Source: Chitinophaga varians | Lineage (GTDB): Bacteria; Bacteroidota; Bacteroidia; Chitinophagales; Chitinophagaceae | Direction of reading: 5' to 3' | Assembly (NCBI RefSeq): GCF_014529945.1 | Contig: NZ_JACVFB010000001.1 | Coordinates: 1,488,001-1,552,000 of the forward strand | DNA length: 64,000 nt | Shown: positions 54,554-63,174 of the stretch, piece by piece | Layout: each line of letters starts with the position of its first letter | How positions within the stretch are numbered: position 1 is the first letter of the stretch | Made by a program: the position numbers and the translations under genes | Notes under the pieces: generated by a model | The model's input: the letters and a program-made list of their open reading frames with translations, nothing else | Databases searched by the model: none | Told to the model about the DNA's origin: nothing

Positions 54554-55288
54554 TCATTCCGGATAAGTGTTCACCTCAATTCTGTTGCCGGATATGTCCA
54601 GATAACCTTTCCGGATATTTTCATGGAAAAAGACGATGTAATGATCATCTTTGGTTGTGATAACACCACCGTCAAACGTCGATAGGCTTTTGTCGGAAAC
54701 AACGTCCAGGTGCACAAACCGTCCGTCTTCAATCTTAGATACATAGGTATGCGCATCGTCTGTGGTGATGTGGTACAACCGACCCTTATAAGGAAAGCTG
54801 ACGAGTATAATGATACGGCCGGCTTCCAGTAAAGTAATACATCCTTTTCGGGAGGCTGACTCGGCGTCCCGCACCGATATTAACCCCCGTTTGCCTTTTA
54901 CCGGCCTGGTATATACCTGAAGGGAGTCTGGATGGTCGATCTGAATTACACTGGATGAACCGGAAAGGTGTTTGAGTGTGCAGGAAACCAGGTATTTTCC
55001 ATTCAATTTATGGATGATCACTGGACAAGTGGCCTCACAAACATATGTCATCCCCGTTTTTCTGTTCCTGAAATAAACCGTGCCACCCCATTCCCCACTG
55101 CACGTTTTGTTCACTACGTAATCTTCATCTTCAAAGAAGTAGCGGGTTTTTCCGGAAAAGTCTTTGGTACTTTTTTGACGGGAAGTATCCGGGACATTCG
55201 TCTGTATGATCTCAAACAGTTTGGTGGATTGCGCCACTACCGGAAAATATCCGATGGAGAGAGCGGTGAGGAGCGTTGTTATTTTCAT
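54554..55288 (-). CDS. Secreted protein, unknown function
   Basis: 244 residues with the signal peptide KITTLLTALSIGYFPVVAQ. The mature part is beta-rich throughout (VVNKTCSGEWGGTVYFRNRK, then GRLYHITTDDAHTYVSKIED), suggesting a beta-propeller-like or Ig-like exported domain. Two Cys pairs may form disulfides. No family recognised. Confidence 0.65.
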   Translation of the reverse strand: MKITTLLTALSIGYFPVVAQSTKLFEIIQTNVPDTSRQKSTKDFSGKTRYFFEDEDYVVNKTCSGEWGGTVYFRNRKTGMTYVCEATCPVIIHKLNGKYLVSCTLKHLSGSSSVIQIDHPDSLQVYTRPVKGKRGLISVRDAESASRKGCITLLEAGRIIILVSFPYKGRLYHITTDDAHTYVSKIEDGRFVHLDVVSDKSLSTFDGGVITTKDDHYIVFFHENIRKGYLDISGNRIEVNTYPE

Positions 55289-55396
55289 GTGGCAAGGGTT
55301 GGGAGTTGTTGGAATAGCAAGTTACCAAATAAGAGAAAACCCTAAGTTCTCATGTGTGAAATAATCATGGGGAACAGGTATTGCAGGAAAAGATCC

Positions 55397-55540
55397 TTAA
55401 GCTTTTATGGAAGTATGAATGGCTTCAACAGTAGTCTGCTGCGGTGTGTGGACGACCACAACACCATCATCCTGCTATGCAATACCGATACCGGCGACCT
55501 GGAAATTTACAGTTCAATATTGTATAAAAAGTCCAGTTGA
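55397..55540 (+). pseudogene. Remnant of a beta-lactamase-family serine hydrolase gene
   Basis: About 48 codons reading SFYGSMNGFNSSLLR and then HNTIILLCNTDTGDLE recall the C-terminal block of class-C beta-lactamase-like hydrolases (usually HxGSINGFxS...VILSNTD). No catalytic SxxK or YxN part exists upstream; the frame opens only at 55352. It overlaps the end of the opposite-strand monooxygenase gene by about 34 bp. The most likely explanation is the tail of a gene lost when the neighbouring DNA was rearranged. Confidence 0.55.
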
Positions 55541-56652
55541 CGTTTGGTGGCGCTGGCCGGCATATTACGCACCATAAAGTTTCTGAGTCCCACGGCTATG
55601 CCTCCTTCCCAGTTGGTGAGCAGCGCCATCTGCCAGGATATACGCACGATCTTATGGGCGCGCGCCATCCGCCGGGTCACATAGTGCCGGAAAGCGGTCT
55701 CATGATCATAGTGGAGGGAAAGGCAGTCGGCCAGCACGTAGGCGTCTTCAATAGCCTGACTGGCGCCCTGGCCCAGATTGGGTGTGGTAGCATGTGCGGC
55801 GTCACCCAGCAGCACCACCCGTCCTTTGTGCCAATTCTTCGTAGGGGCGAGGTCGTAAAGATCGGACCGTATCAGTTGGGATGGATTGATGCGGGCCACT
55901 ACGGCTTTCATATGTCCGCTGAAATTTGCCAGCTCCCGTTGGATCAGGGCCAATGCCTCTTCATTTGTCAGCGGAATACCTTCCGGAAGCCTTTTGGTGA
56001 ACCAGAAATATACCTGGTCGCCACCCACATGCATAAACGAAGCCCTGATACCTTTGCCGCGGCCCCACACTTCAGAGGTGACGATCCGTTCAGCCTCCGG
56101 CAGCGTCATGTTAACGGTGGTGCGCCAGCAGGTTTGTCCGGAGTAACGATAGCCCTGGCTGCCGATGTAATGCTCACGCACGGCTGACCGTATGCCGTCT
56201 GCCGCAATGAGGATGTCTCCTTTGGCTTCGCTGCCATCTTCAAACCGGGCGATAATGCCTTCTGATGTCTCTGTTACTGCGATGCATTTTTTCCCCGTCC
56301 TCACCGGCTCGTCCAGATACCCCAGCAAGGCGGCCTGAAGGGTGGCCCGGTGTATGGGCAGACTGCGGGAGCCATACTGCTGCTGGAGCAGGTCGTTGTC
56401 GATCTGCTGCAAAACATTCCCTTTATAATCTTTTATGTACAACCGTTCCAGGTGTCCGCCCTGTGGTATCAATGCGTCTGCTATGCCCAGCCGCTGATAT
56501 ACTTTCATGGCATTGGCCCCCAGCAGAAGGCCGGCGCCCACCGCTTTATATTCGGGTGCCGCTTCATATATCTCATAGTTCCAACCCTGTTCCTGCAAGG
56601 CAATAGCGGTCGTGAGGCCGCCTATGCCGCCACCGATGATGATTGCTTTCAT
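55507..56652 (-). CDS. FAD-dependent monooxygenase (PHBH fold)
   Basis: 381 residues. The FAD motif is IIIGGGIGGLTTAIALQEQG, then YEIYEAA. The middle DG motif is DILIADGIRSAVR, and the second FAD motif VVLLGDAAHATTPNLGQGAS. It resembles salicylate-hydroxylase and TetX-type enzymes. Its 3' end overlaps the beta-lactamase remnant on the other strand. Different from the monooxygenase at 47532, though of the same family. Confidence 0.9.
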   Translation of the reverse strand: MKAIIIGGGIGGLTTAIALQEQGWNYEIYEAAPEYKAVGAGLLLGANAMKVYQRLGIADALIPQGGHLERLYIKDYKGNVLQQIDNDLLQQQYGSRSLPIHRATLQAALLGYLDEPVRTGKKCIAVTETSEGIIARFEDGSEAKGDILIAADGIRSAVREHYIGSQGYRYSGQTCWRTTVNMTLPEAERIVTSEVWGRGKGIRASFMHVGGDQVYFWFTKRLPEGIPLTNEEALALIQRELANFSGHMKAVVARINPSQLIRSDLYDLAPTKNWHKGRVVLLGDAAHATTPNLGQGASQAIEDAYVLADCLSLHYDHETAFRHYVTRRMARAHKIVRISWQMALLTNWEGGIAVGLRNFMVRNMPASATKRQLDFLYNIEL

Positions 56653-56737
56653 AAAATATAAATTTAGGTCAAATGTACTAATTTTTTTGAAAATAGCACA
56701 TCAGGGTTGAATTTTATATTGTCAGGAGATAGTTATT

Positions 56738-57682
56738 TTACCGGGAAGTCTTCCATATATCATCCAGTATGATCTTTTGTATGCTGTCTGCCTCCGAGAT
56801 CATGACCATATGGGTGGCGTCTTTAAACCAGTACAACTGTTTGCGGGGAGCTATCAGCTTTTGATAGTAGCTTTTGGAGATTTGTGCATTGGTCTGATAA
56901 TCTTTTCCGCCCAGGAAGAAATAGACGGGGCAACGGAGACGGGGCAGGGTGACCGGCAGATTCTGCCTGGCGGCTTCGTTCCAGGGCGCCAGCCAGATTT
57001 TCGACCAGGTGGCGAAATAAGACCGCACCATCGTGGTATCAGCGTAGGGTTCTCCGTCCATGGCATGCATCCATTTCCGGGAATAATAAAGCTGATCACT
57101 ATTGGTGAAGGGGATTTTCACGGTATTCAATTCCCGCAGGGCGACCGCATGCTTATTTTCTTTTGCCCATACTTTCATTTTTTGCAGTGCCAATTGTTCG
57201 CTGGGCTGTTGGTTGATGACCGGGCATACCACCAGCAGTCCCTCCAGCCATTCCGGATGAGAGGCTGCCGTATGGAACCCCAATATGGTACCCCACGATT
57301 CACCCATGAGATACAGTTTTTGCCGCCGGAACCGCTGCAGCAGTACCTTTACCAGTTCGTCGGTATCCTGTTCTACCTGTTGCAGGGTAACGGGCAGGGG
57401 TGCACGATTTACCGCCAGGGTTTTGCCGGTCTCCCGCTGGTCCCACATGACGATGATGGCATATGGCTGCAAGGCATGGGTGATCTTCTCCATCTGCGGT
57501 ATACGCGACTCGCCCGGTCCTCCATGCAGAAACAGTAACAGCGGGCCCTCCGCATTGCCTTTGACGGAAATGACCTGACGTATACCTCCAATCCGGAGCG
57601 TATCCTCATCATCAAGCAGGTGCTGTGCAGATGTAATCCTACTGTACGAAAGCAGTAGGATAGCCAGAAGGATGTGTTTCAT
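56738..57682 (-). CDS. Secreted proline-iminopeptidase-like alpha/beta hydrolase
   Basis: 314 residues from the Met at 57682, which starts the signal peptide KHILLAILLLSYSRITSA. The oxyanion motif is LLFLHGGPGES, the nucleophile is LYLMGESWGTILGF, and the tail has FFLGGKDYQ for the Asp and FKDATHMVMI for the His. The HGGPG motif points to the prolyl-iminopeptidase group, so a small-peptide or ester substrate is likely. Confidence 0.85.
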   Translation of the reverse strand: MKHILLAILLLSYSRITSAQHLLDDEDTLRIGGIRQVISVKGNAEGPLLLFLHGGPGESRIPQMEKITHALQPYAIIVMWDQRETGKTLAVNRAPLPVTLQQVEQDTDELVKVLLQRFRRQKLYLMGESWGTILGFHTAASHPEWLEGLLVVCPVINQQPSEQLALQKMKVWAKENKHAVALRELNTVKIPFTNSDQLYYSRKWMHAMDGEPYADTTMVRSYFATWSKIWLAPWNEAARQNLPVTLPRLRCPVYFFLGGKDYQTNAQISKSYYQKLIAPRKQLYWFKDATHMVMISEADSIQKIILDDIWKTSR

Positions 57683-57761
57683 ACAAAAGAAAATGGTCAC
57701 CTGTCAGAACAGTTAACAGAAGTAAAAAGTTCTGCGGGCGACCATCTCTTTTGATAGCGTA

Positions 57762-58571
57762 TTATAACAACAACTTATAATAAGGTAGTTCCCGGGAGAC
57801 CTCAAAACCCAGTTGCTGTGCCAGTTTGCGCGAGCCGGCATTGCTGCCGCGGCAGGCCCATATGGGCTCCAGGCCTCTTTCAAGGCAATAGTCGATCAGT
57901 GCGGCACAGGAATGATAAGCCAGTCCTTTCCCCCGGAAGGCGGCACAGGTTTCGATGCCTATTTCCAGCACTTCATGATCGATAAAAGCGGCGAAGGCGA
58001 GGGAAGCGAGGGTATTATTGTAATACACGCTGTAGCCAATACTTTGGCTGACAAACTCGTCGGCGCTGTTCCAGAAGTGAGTAGGGATAACGGTGCCGGT
58101 CATGTTGTCAAAGGCTGCATGGCTCACCGTGGTGATCTGTATGGGCGCCTCCGCGGGCACTTGTTTGCGCTGCTCGCGGTATTTGTCGGCGTTGAATGTG
58201 AGATTAAGCCGGGTGTCCCGCTCCACATGTGCCACCGGCTGCTGCTGTTCATCTCTGAAAAGCTTGTCCAGCACCGGGTCCCAGCTGACAGGGAAGGCCT
58301 GTAGCCATTCCTCGCCGGGCCGTTGCCCTTGCGTATTGTCCACATAGTCTTTCAGTTGCCGGAGAAACGCCTCATCGCTACTGTCTCCCCACAACAGCGA
58401 CATACCATAGGGATGCACAATGTAGTACGTAGTGGGATGGGTGGCATGGTCCGTATATACTTTCCCGTTAACCTTTCCATCCACTACTGCCTGTGCGAAA
58501 AGGGTATTGATGGGCGCGGCCTTCAGCGAGGCTAACAGCTGAGGGTACGCGGTTGGGTCTAATGGTGTCAT
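57762..58571 (-). CDS. GNAT-family N-acetyltransferase
   Basis: 269 residues. The C-terminal GNAT core shows EIGIETCAAFRGKGLAYHSC (acetyl-CoA-binding R-x-x-G-x-A-type loop) and the final strand GSNAGSRKLAQQLGFE. The N-terminal half is a second, weaker acetyltransferase-like or unknown domain. It is the last gene of a tetR-DUF302-GNAT run on the minus strand, 81 bp after DUF302. Substrate unknown. Confidence 0.85.
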   Translation of the reverse strand: MTPLDPTAYPQLLASLKAAPINTLFAQAVVDGKVNGKVYTDHATHPTTYYIVHPYGMSLLWGDSSDEAFLRQLKDYVDNTQGQRPGEEWLQAFPVSWDPVLDKLFRDEQQQPVAHVERDTRLNLTFNADKYREQRKQVPAEAPIQITTVSHAAFDNMTGTVIPTHFWNSADEFVSQSIGYSVYYNNTLASLAFAAFIDHEVLEIGIETCAAFRGKGLAYHSCAALIDYCLERGLEPIWACRGSNAGSRKLAQQLGFEVSRELPYYKLLL

Positions 58572-58652
58572 GGTCTCAATACTGATTCATGCAAGTATAC
58601 GGATAAATATACCGGCGAACGTAGTCCGATGCCAAGAAGCAGGGTAGTCCGG

Positions 58653-59054
58653 TCAACTGGAGGAGACTGCCTGTAGCTGTGCCAGCAAGGCAGCCTGCTT
58701 TGTTTTAATGGCGGCGACGATGCTGCTGATATGGGCCGTGTATCCTTCAAAGTGATGATCTATATCAAAATACCGCACTGCTGTTTGTTGCGGGGACAAC
58801 TCCTGTAACAATAGTTTCAGCGGCGCCTCCATCACCGCCGCGGCATCCTGTTCCCACAGGGCGTGCAGATAGGAGGGGTGAAAGAAAAACAGCTGCCGGG
58901 TGGCGGGCAGGTGATAGCCCTGTCCTGCGAGTATCTGTTGGGGATTGATTTCGTGCAATAAGAGCCAGCCATTGTCTGTGATGGCCGCCTTAGCGGCCGC
59001 CAGTATGGTGTCGAACGGCTGGTCGAGCAACAGGGTATGATAGTCGTTTTTCAT
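58653..59054 (-). CDS. DUF302-domain protein
   Basis: 133 residues with the DUF302 layout: FDTILAAAKAAITDNGWLLL at the front and TAVRYFDIDHHFEGY in the second half. It is small, soluble and without signal peptide. An operator copy sits 14 bp upstream of its start (59069-59092), so it is probably under the TetR regulator encoded just before it. Function of the family is not settled. Confidence 0.75.
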   Translation of the reverse strand: MKNDYHTLLLDQPFDTILAAAKAAITDNGWLLLHEINPQQILAGQGYHLPATRQLFFFHPSYLHALWEQDAAAVMEAPLKLLLQELSPQQTAVRYFDIDHHFEGYTAHISSIVAAIKTKQAALLAQLQAVSSS

Positions 59055-59068
59055 CTCTCAAAAAAATA

Positions 59069-59092
59069 ATTATAGACAAACTTGTCTGTTAT
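59069..59092. promoter_or_regulatory. TetR operator copy 2, before DUF302 gene
   Basis: ATTATAGACA-N4-TGTCTGTTAT. It keeps the left arm of the perfect palindrome at 59684-59707 and most of the right arm. Confidence 0.65.
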
Positions 59093-59105
59093 GGGTGGAA
59101 AAAAA

Positions 59106-59657
59106 TTAGGCAGATAGTAATGCTTTCAACTGTTTAACCGCTGTTTTTACCGGCCACAGGTCGCGGTGGACCATGCTTTCCACGATGGCGCTTTCAAACA
59201 GCAGATAGGCCGTATCACCGGTGAGGGACGGTTTGCCGGCATCGGTGGCCAGCCGGCGGATGTAACGTCGGAGCTGCTGCTTATGCGCTTTGATCTGTGC
59301 ATGCAGGACCGGACTTTCTCCCGCCAGTTCAGCCTGCATATTGATAAAGCGGCATCCCCGGAAATCATGGGCAGGCAAGCTCTCTTCCAGAAAACTGAAA
59401 ATCGCCAGCAGTCTGCCAACCGGTTTCTTTTCTTTCTCCACGACCGTCGTGAAAGCACGGAACCAGGCAGTACGCGCCTCCTTGAGATAAGCCAGCGCCA
59501 ATGCTTCCCGGGAACCAAAATGTGTATACAGGCTGGCTTTTGCCACGCCGGCTTCCTCCAGTATCTGGTTGATGCCCGTAGCCTGATACCCCTGCTCAAA
59601 AAACAACCGGGCAGCGGTGGTCAACAATTTTTCTTTTGGATTTCCTGGTCTGGCCAT
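59106..59657 (-). CDS. TetR-family transcriptional regulator
   Basis: 183 residues from the Met at 59657. The DNA-binding part is FFEQGYQATGINQILEEAGV followed by ASLYTHFGSREALALAYL, and the rest is the helical ligand-binding domain. Two matching palindromes lie before it and before the DUF302 gene, so it likely represses both itself and the DUF302-GNAT genes. The inducer is unknown. Confidence 0.9.
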   Translation of the reverse strand: MARPGNPKEKLLTTAARLFFEQGYQATGINQILEEAGVAKASLYTHFGSREALALAYLKEARTAWFRAFTTVVEKEKKPVGRLLAIFSFLEESLPAHDFRGCRFINMQAELAGESPVLHAQIKAHKQQLRRYIRRLATDAGKPSLTGDTAYLLFESAIVESMVHRDLWPVKTAVKQLKALLSA

Positions 59658-59683
59658 AATCATCAAAATTAAAGCTATTTTTT

Positions 59684-59707
59684 ATTATAGACAGTTTTGT
59701 CTATAAT
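59684..59707. promoter_or_regulatory. TetR operator copy 1
   Basis: Perfect 10-bp inverted repeat ATTATAGACA / TGTCTATAAT with a GTTT spacer, 26 bp upstream of the tetR start codon. Confidence 0.75.
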
Positions 59708-59858
59708 GATTTTTGACATCGGATCGGCTGTCTGGTTGTCCGGTTCCGGACAACAGTCGTTCATATGTGGACAGGCATTTTGCCCCGGGAATGCTGCAAA
59801 GCGGCGTTAATAGTGTATTTTCAGGAAGCGGCAGCATTCTTGTTGCCTCATAGCTTAA

Positions 59859-62267
59859 ATGATCACCGCCATGTTAAGGAATTATTTCAAGATCGCCTGG
59901 CGTAACCTGTTACGCAACCCGGGATATTCCTTTATCAATATCTTCGGCCTGGCCATCGGGCTGGCCTGTTTTATCCTGATACTGCTGTTTGTGCAGCATG
60001 AATGGGCATTCGACCGTTTTCATGCCAATGCAGACGGGATCGTTAGGGTGATACAGCAACGGCCTGTTTCCAAAGGGCAGGACTACTGGGCCACCACTTC
60101 CCCTGCACTGGCAGGCGCACTACAGCGGGAGTTTCCCGAAGTAAAGGCGGCTACCACGGTAGAACCGGCCAACAATCCGCTGCTGAGTGTAGGCGACCGC
60201 CATTTCCGCGAGCAGGGCATCTTCGCCGATACTGCATTCCTGCAGATATTCACGTTCCCGTTCTTGCAGGGCGACCCTGCCACGGCGCTGAAAACGCCCA
60301 ACGGCATTGTGCTCACGGCCTCCATGGCGCGCAGGATCTTCGGCACGGCAGACGCCATGGGAAAAACATTGCTCTATCAGCACGACCAGCCACATACGGT
60401 GACGGGTATACTGGCCGATGTGCCAGCCACTTCCCATCTGCAGTTTCAGTATATCCTTCCCGTTACCGCCGATCCTCACTACCTGGATTGTTCGGTGAAA
60501 GACCCCTGGATGAACAACGGCATCTACACCTATGCCATGCTGGCCAATCCTGCCGATGCGCCGCAGCTCAAACAAAAACTGGATGCCTACATCGATGAAC
60601 ATCTGTCGCGCTGGCGGCCGGAAGACCGCCTTCGGTTTCTGCTACAGCCGCTGAAAACCATTCACCTGCAATCACAACACCTCGACACACTGGAGTTTGA
60701 GCAAAGTGGCAGCGATAAATATGTGTACCTGTTTCTGGCCATCGGCTTTATTATCCTGCTGCTGGCCTGTGTAAACTATACTAACCTGGCAGTGGCCCGC
60801 TCTGCCCGCAGGGCGCAGGAGATAGGGATGCGCAAGGTGGCAGGCGCTATGCGCGGTCAACTGATGATGCAGTTCCTCGGGGAGTCCCTGATCATGACAA
60901 CGCTGGCCCTGGTGCTGGCATTGGGACTGGCGCATCTGTTGCTGCCGTTTTTCAGTCAGCTGATGGACCGCTCCCTCCATATGGATTATATCGGTAATCC
61001 TTTCCTGGTGCCAGGCCTGCTGCTACTGGTGTTGCTGGTCAGCCTGTTGTCCGGCAGCTATCCGGCGTTCCTGATGACGGCATTGCGGCCGGCACAGGTG
61101 CTTAAAGGCAAACAGGGTATCCGCGCCGGCAGTTTTTCCCTGCAACGGGCGCTGATTGTAGGGCAATATGCGGTATCTATCGTGCTGGTGGCAGGAAGCT
61201 TTATCATTTACCGGCAGATGCAACTGGTACAGCATCAGAACCTGGGGTATAACCGGGAACAGGTGTTGGCCGTCCGGGTAAGCGATGAAGCAGTGAGCCG
61301 CAACTACAGCACGATCCGCAAGGAATTGCTCAGTCACCCCGGCATCTTGTCCATGAGTTATTCACTGTATCTCCCTACCGGTTTTATTACCAACCAGGCC
61401 ATGCTCAACTGGCCCGGCAGCAATGGGGAGAGACTGGCCAGCCGCACAACGGGCATCGACTACGATTTTCTGAACGTATATGGACTAACTACTGTTGCCG
61501 GCCGCGGTTTCTCACGTGATTTCGGTACCGATACGCTCGGCGCACCAATTGCCCTGATCAATGAAACGGCTGCCAAAGCCCTCGGCTGGACGCCGGAAGA
61601 AGCCCTCGCGAAAGGATTTGATTATTCCGATGGCCACGGCAGAAGAACGATTATCGGCGTGGTGCATGACTTCCATTTTAATTCCATTCATCATGTGCCC
61701 GGACCACTGGTATTGACGCTCGACCAAACGCCTACCGGATACATATCTGCCCGCATACGGCCGGAAGATCTGCAAGGCACCATCGCACTGTTTGAAAAGG
61801 CGATCAAACGATACACGCCCTATCCGTTTGAATACCAGTTTTTGGATGATCATTTCGATCAACTGTATAAAAAAGAAACTCGCCTGGGTAAAATGTTTGG
61901 TGGGTTTACGATATTGGCCATCCTGATCGCATCGCTCGGATTATTCGGACTGGCGGCGTATACCACGGAACAACGGCGGAAAGAAATCGGTGTGCGGAAA
62001 GTGCTGGGCGCTACGGTGACCAATATCGTTGGCCTCTTAAGTAAAGATTACATCAAACTGGTATTCGTCGGCTTTATCATCGCAGTACCCGTGGCCTGGT
62101 ATATCATGGACAAATGGCTGGAAGATTTTGTATACCGCATACAAATACAATGGTGGATGCTGGCGCTGGCAGGTTTGCTGGCGCTGATCATTGCATTGCT
62201 GACGGTGAGTTATCAGTCGGTGAAAGCGGCTTTAATGAACCCGATAAAATCATTGAAAACGGAATAG
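59859..62267 (+). CDS. MacB/FtsX-type ABC transporter permease, double unit
   Basis: 802 residues in the Bacteroidota double layout: a first helix (INIFGLAIGLACFILILLFV), a periplasmic MacB_PCD domain, three helices with FtsX motif EIGMRKVAGAMRGQL, then a second periplasmic part and a final FtsX block with KEIGVRKVLGATVTNIVGL. No ATPase or HlyD-like gene lies beside it, so its energy source is encoded elsewhere. Divergent from the tetR gene, sharing the operator-bearing region. Confidence 0.9.
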   Translation: MITAMLRNYFKIAWRNLLRNPGYSFINIFGLAIGLACFILILLFVQHEWAFDRFHANADGIVRVIQQRPVSKGQDYWATTSPALAGALQREFPEVKAATTVEPANNPLLSVGDRHFREQGIFADTAFLQIFTFPFLQGDPATALKTPNGIVLTASMARRIFGTADAMGKTLLYQHDQPHTVTGILADVPATSHLQFQYILPVTADPHYLDCSVKDPWMNNGIYTYAMLANPADAPQLKQKLDAYIDEHLSRWRPEDRLRFLLQPLKTIHLQSQHLDTLEFEQSGSDKYVYLFLAIGFIILLLACVNYTNLAVARSARRAQEIGMRKVAGAMRGQLMMQFLGESLIMTTLALVLALGLAHLLLPFFSQLMDRSLHMDYIGNPFLVPGLLLLVLLVSLLSGSYPAFLMTALRPAQVLKGKQGIRAGSFSLQRALIVGQYAVSIVLVAGSFIIYRQMQLVQHQNLGYNREQVLAVRVSDEAVSRNYSTIRKELLSHPGILSMSYSLYLPTGFITNQAMLNWPGSNGERLASRTTGIDYDFLNVYGLTTVAGRGFSRDFGTDTLGAPIALINETAAKALGWTPEEALAKGFDYSDGHGRRTIIGVVHDFHFNSIHHVPGPLVLTLDQTPTGYISARIRPEDLQGTIALFEKAIKRYTPYPFEYQFLDDHFDQLYKKETRLGKMFGGFTILAILIASLGLFGLAAYTTEQRRKEIGVRKVLGATVTNIVGLLSKDYIKLVFVGFIIAVPVAWYIMDKWLEDFVYRIQIQWWMLALAGLLALIIALLTVSYQSVKAALMNPIKSLKTE

Positions 62268-62483
62268 TCATCCAAGGGTAACAACCCGGGACGTATATTG
62301 GTCACAGTGAGGAGCTATTGGGTGAAAACCGGACGCTCTGCGGGTATCCGGGAAAATTGATGGACGCTTTTGCCTGCCCGTTAACACTAGATAACACTAT
62401 GATAAACCACAGCGCCGTTTTTCATCACATTAAATCACGAAAGTTGGTGGTAATAAGTTATCTTGGCGGAACAATCTGCAGCC

Positions 62484-63155
62484 ATGAACACGCAACCATT
62501 CCTTATTACCGCCCTGTCTAATTTTAAAGAGCGTGGCAAATTTTCTTATTCCGCATACAGGGACAGAGGTTTGAACCCTTCTGATGACGAAATACGCGAC
62601 GGTCTGGAACGGTTCTTTAATCATTTCGCCGACCAGCTGATGGTGGCAGCCAGACAAGATGCTACCGAAAAAGAGTACAAAAAGCTGTTGAAAGATGCAC
62701 TTAAAATGCTGAACAAAGATGTTTTTGATACGGAAGACCGTGATTTCATCTGTGATACTTTTTATGAGCTGGCAGGTATTGTGAGAGTTGACCTGAAAGA
62801 TGACCTGAATAAATGGCGCTACGGCAGTTTTTTCATCACTATGATGAAAGTGGTGGATTTTTTCAGGGGAAAGAAAGAAGAGGAGGTCCTGGAAGTCCGA
62901 TCGCAAACCTGTACGGGTTGCGGCCAGTCGCTGGAGGCGCTCGTACTGGAGAAACGGCACGGTGTGCCGGATACGGACTGGTGGATTATTCAATGCAACT
63001 CCTGCAGGGAATACAACCTGTTTTCTATCGGGCCGGATGTGAAAGAACTTCGTTGCAACGGTTTCCATCAGGTGGAAAGTTTGCCCCGACATGAGTTCAC
63101 TGAAGAACAAGCTAATATCAGACTGGAACAAATTAAGTATTTCAGACAACGATGA
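62484..63155 (+). CDS. DUF4844-like protein with C-terminal zinc ribbon
   Basis: 223 residues from the ATG at 62484 (the frame begins at a TTG 21 bp upstream). The first 100 residues fit DUF4844, with DTEDRDFICDTFYELAGIV. A Cys-x2-Cys ribbon follows (CTGCGQ, then CNSCREYN). Cytoplasmic, function unknown. About 216 bp of unremarkable DNA precedes it. Its stop codon lies within the next terminator. Confidence 0.7.
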   Translation: MNTQPFLITALSNFKERGKFSYSAYRDRGLNPSDDEIRDGLERFFNHFADQLMVAARQDATEKEYKKLLKDALKMLNKDVFDTEDRDFICDTFYELAGIVRVDLKDDLNKWRYGSFFITMMKVVDFFRGKKEEEVLEVRSQTCTGCGQSLEALVLEKRHGVPDTDWWIIQCNSCREYNLFSIGPDVKELRCNGFHQVESLPRHEFTEEQANIRLEQIKYFRQR

Positions 63156-63174
63156 AGCCAATGCCTCATCGTTG
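63147..63174. terminator. Terminator overlapping two convergent gene ends
   Basis: 9-bp stem CAACGATGA / TCATCGTTG with an AGCCAATGCC loop, followed by CCTGGTTTTT. It includes the stop codons of both flanking genes. Confidence 0.7.
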
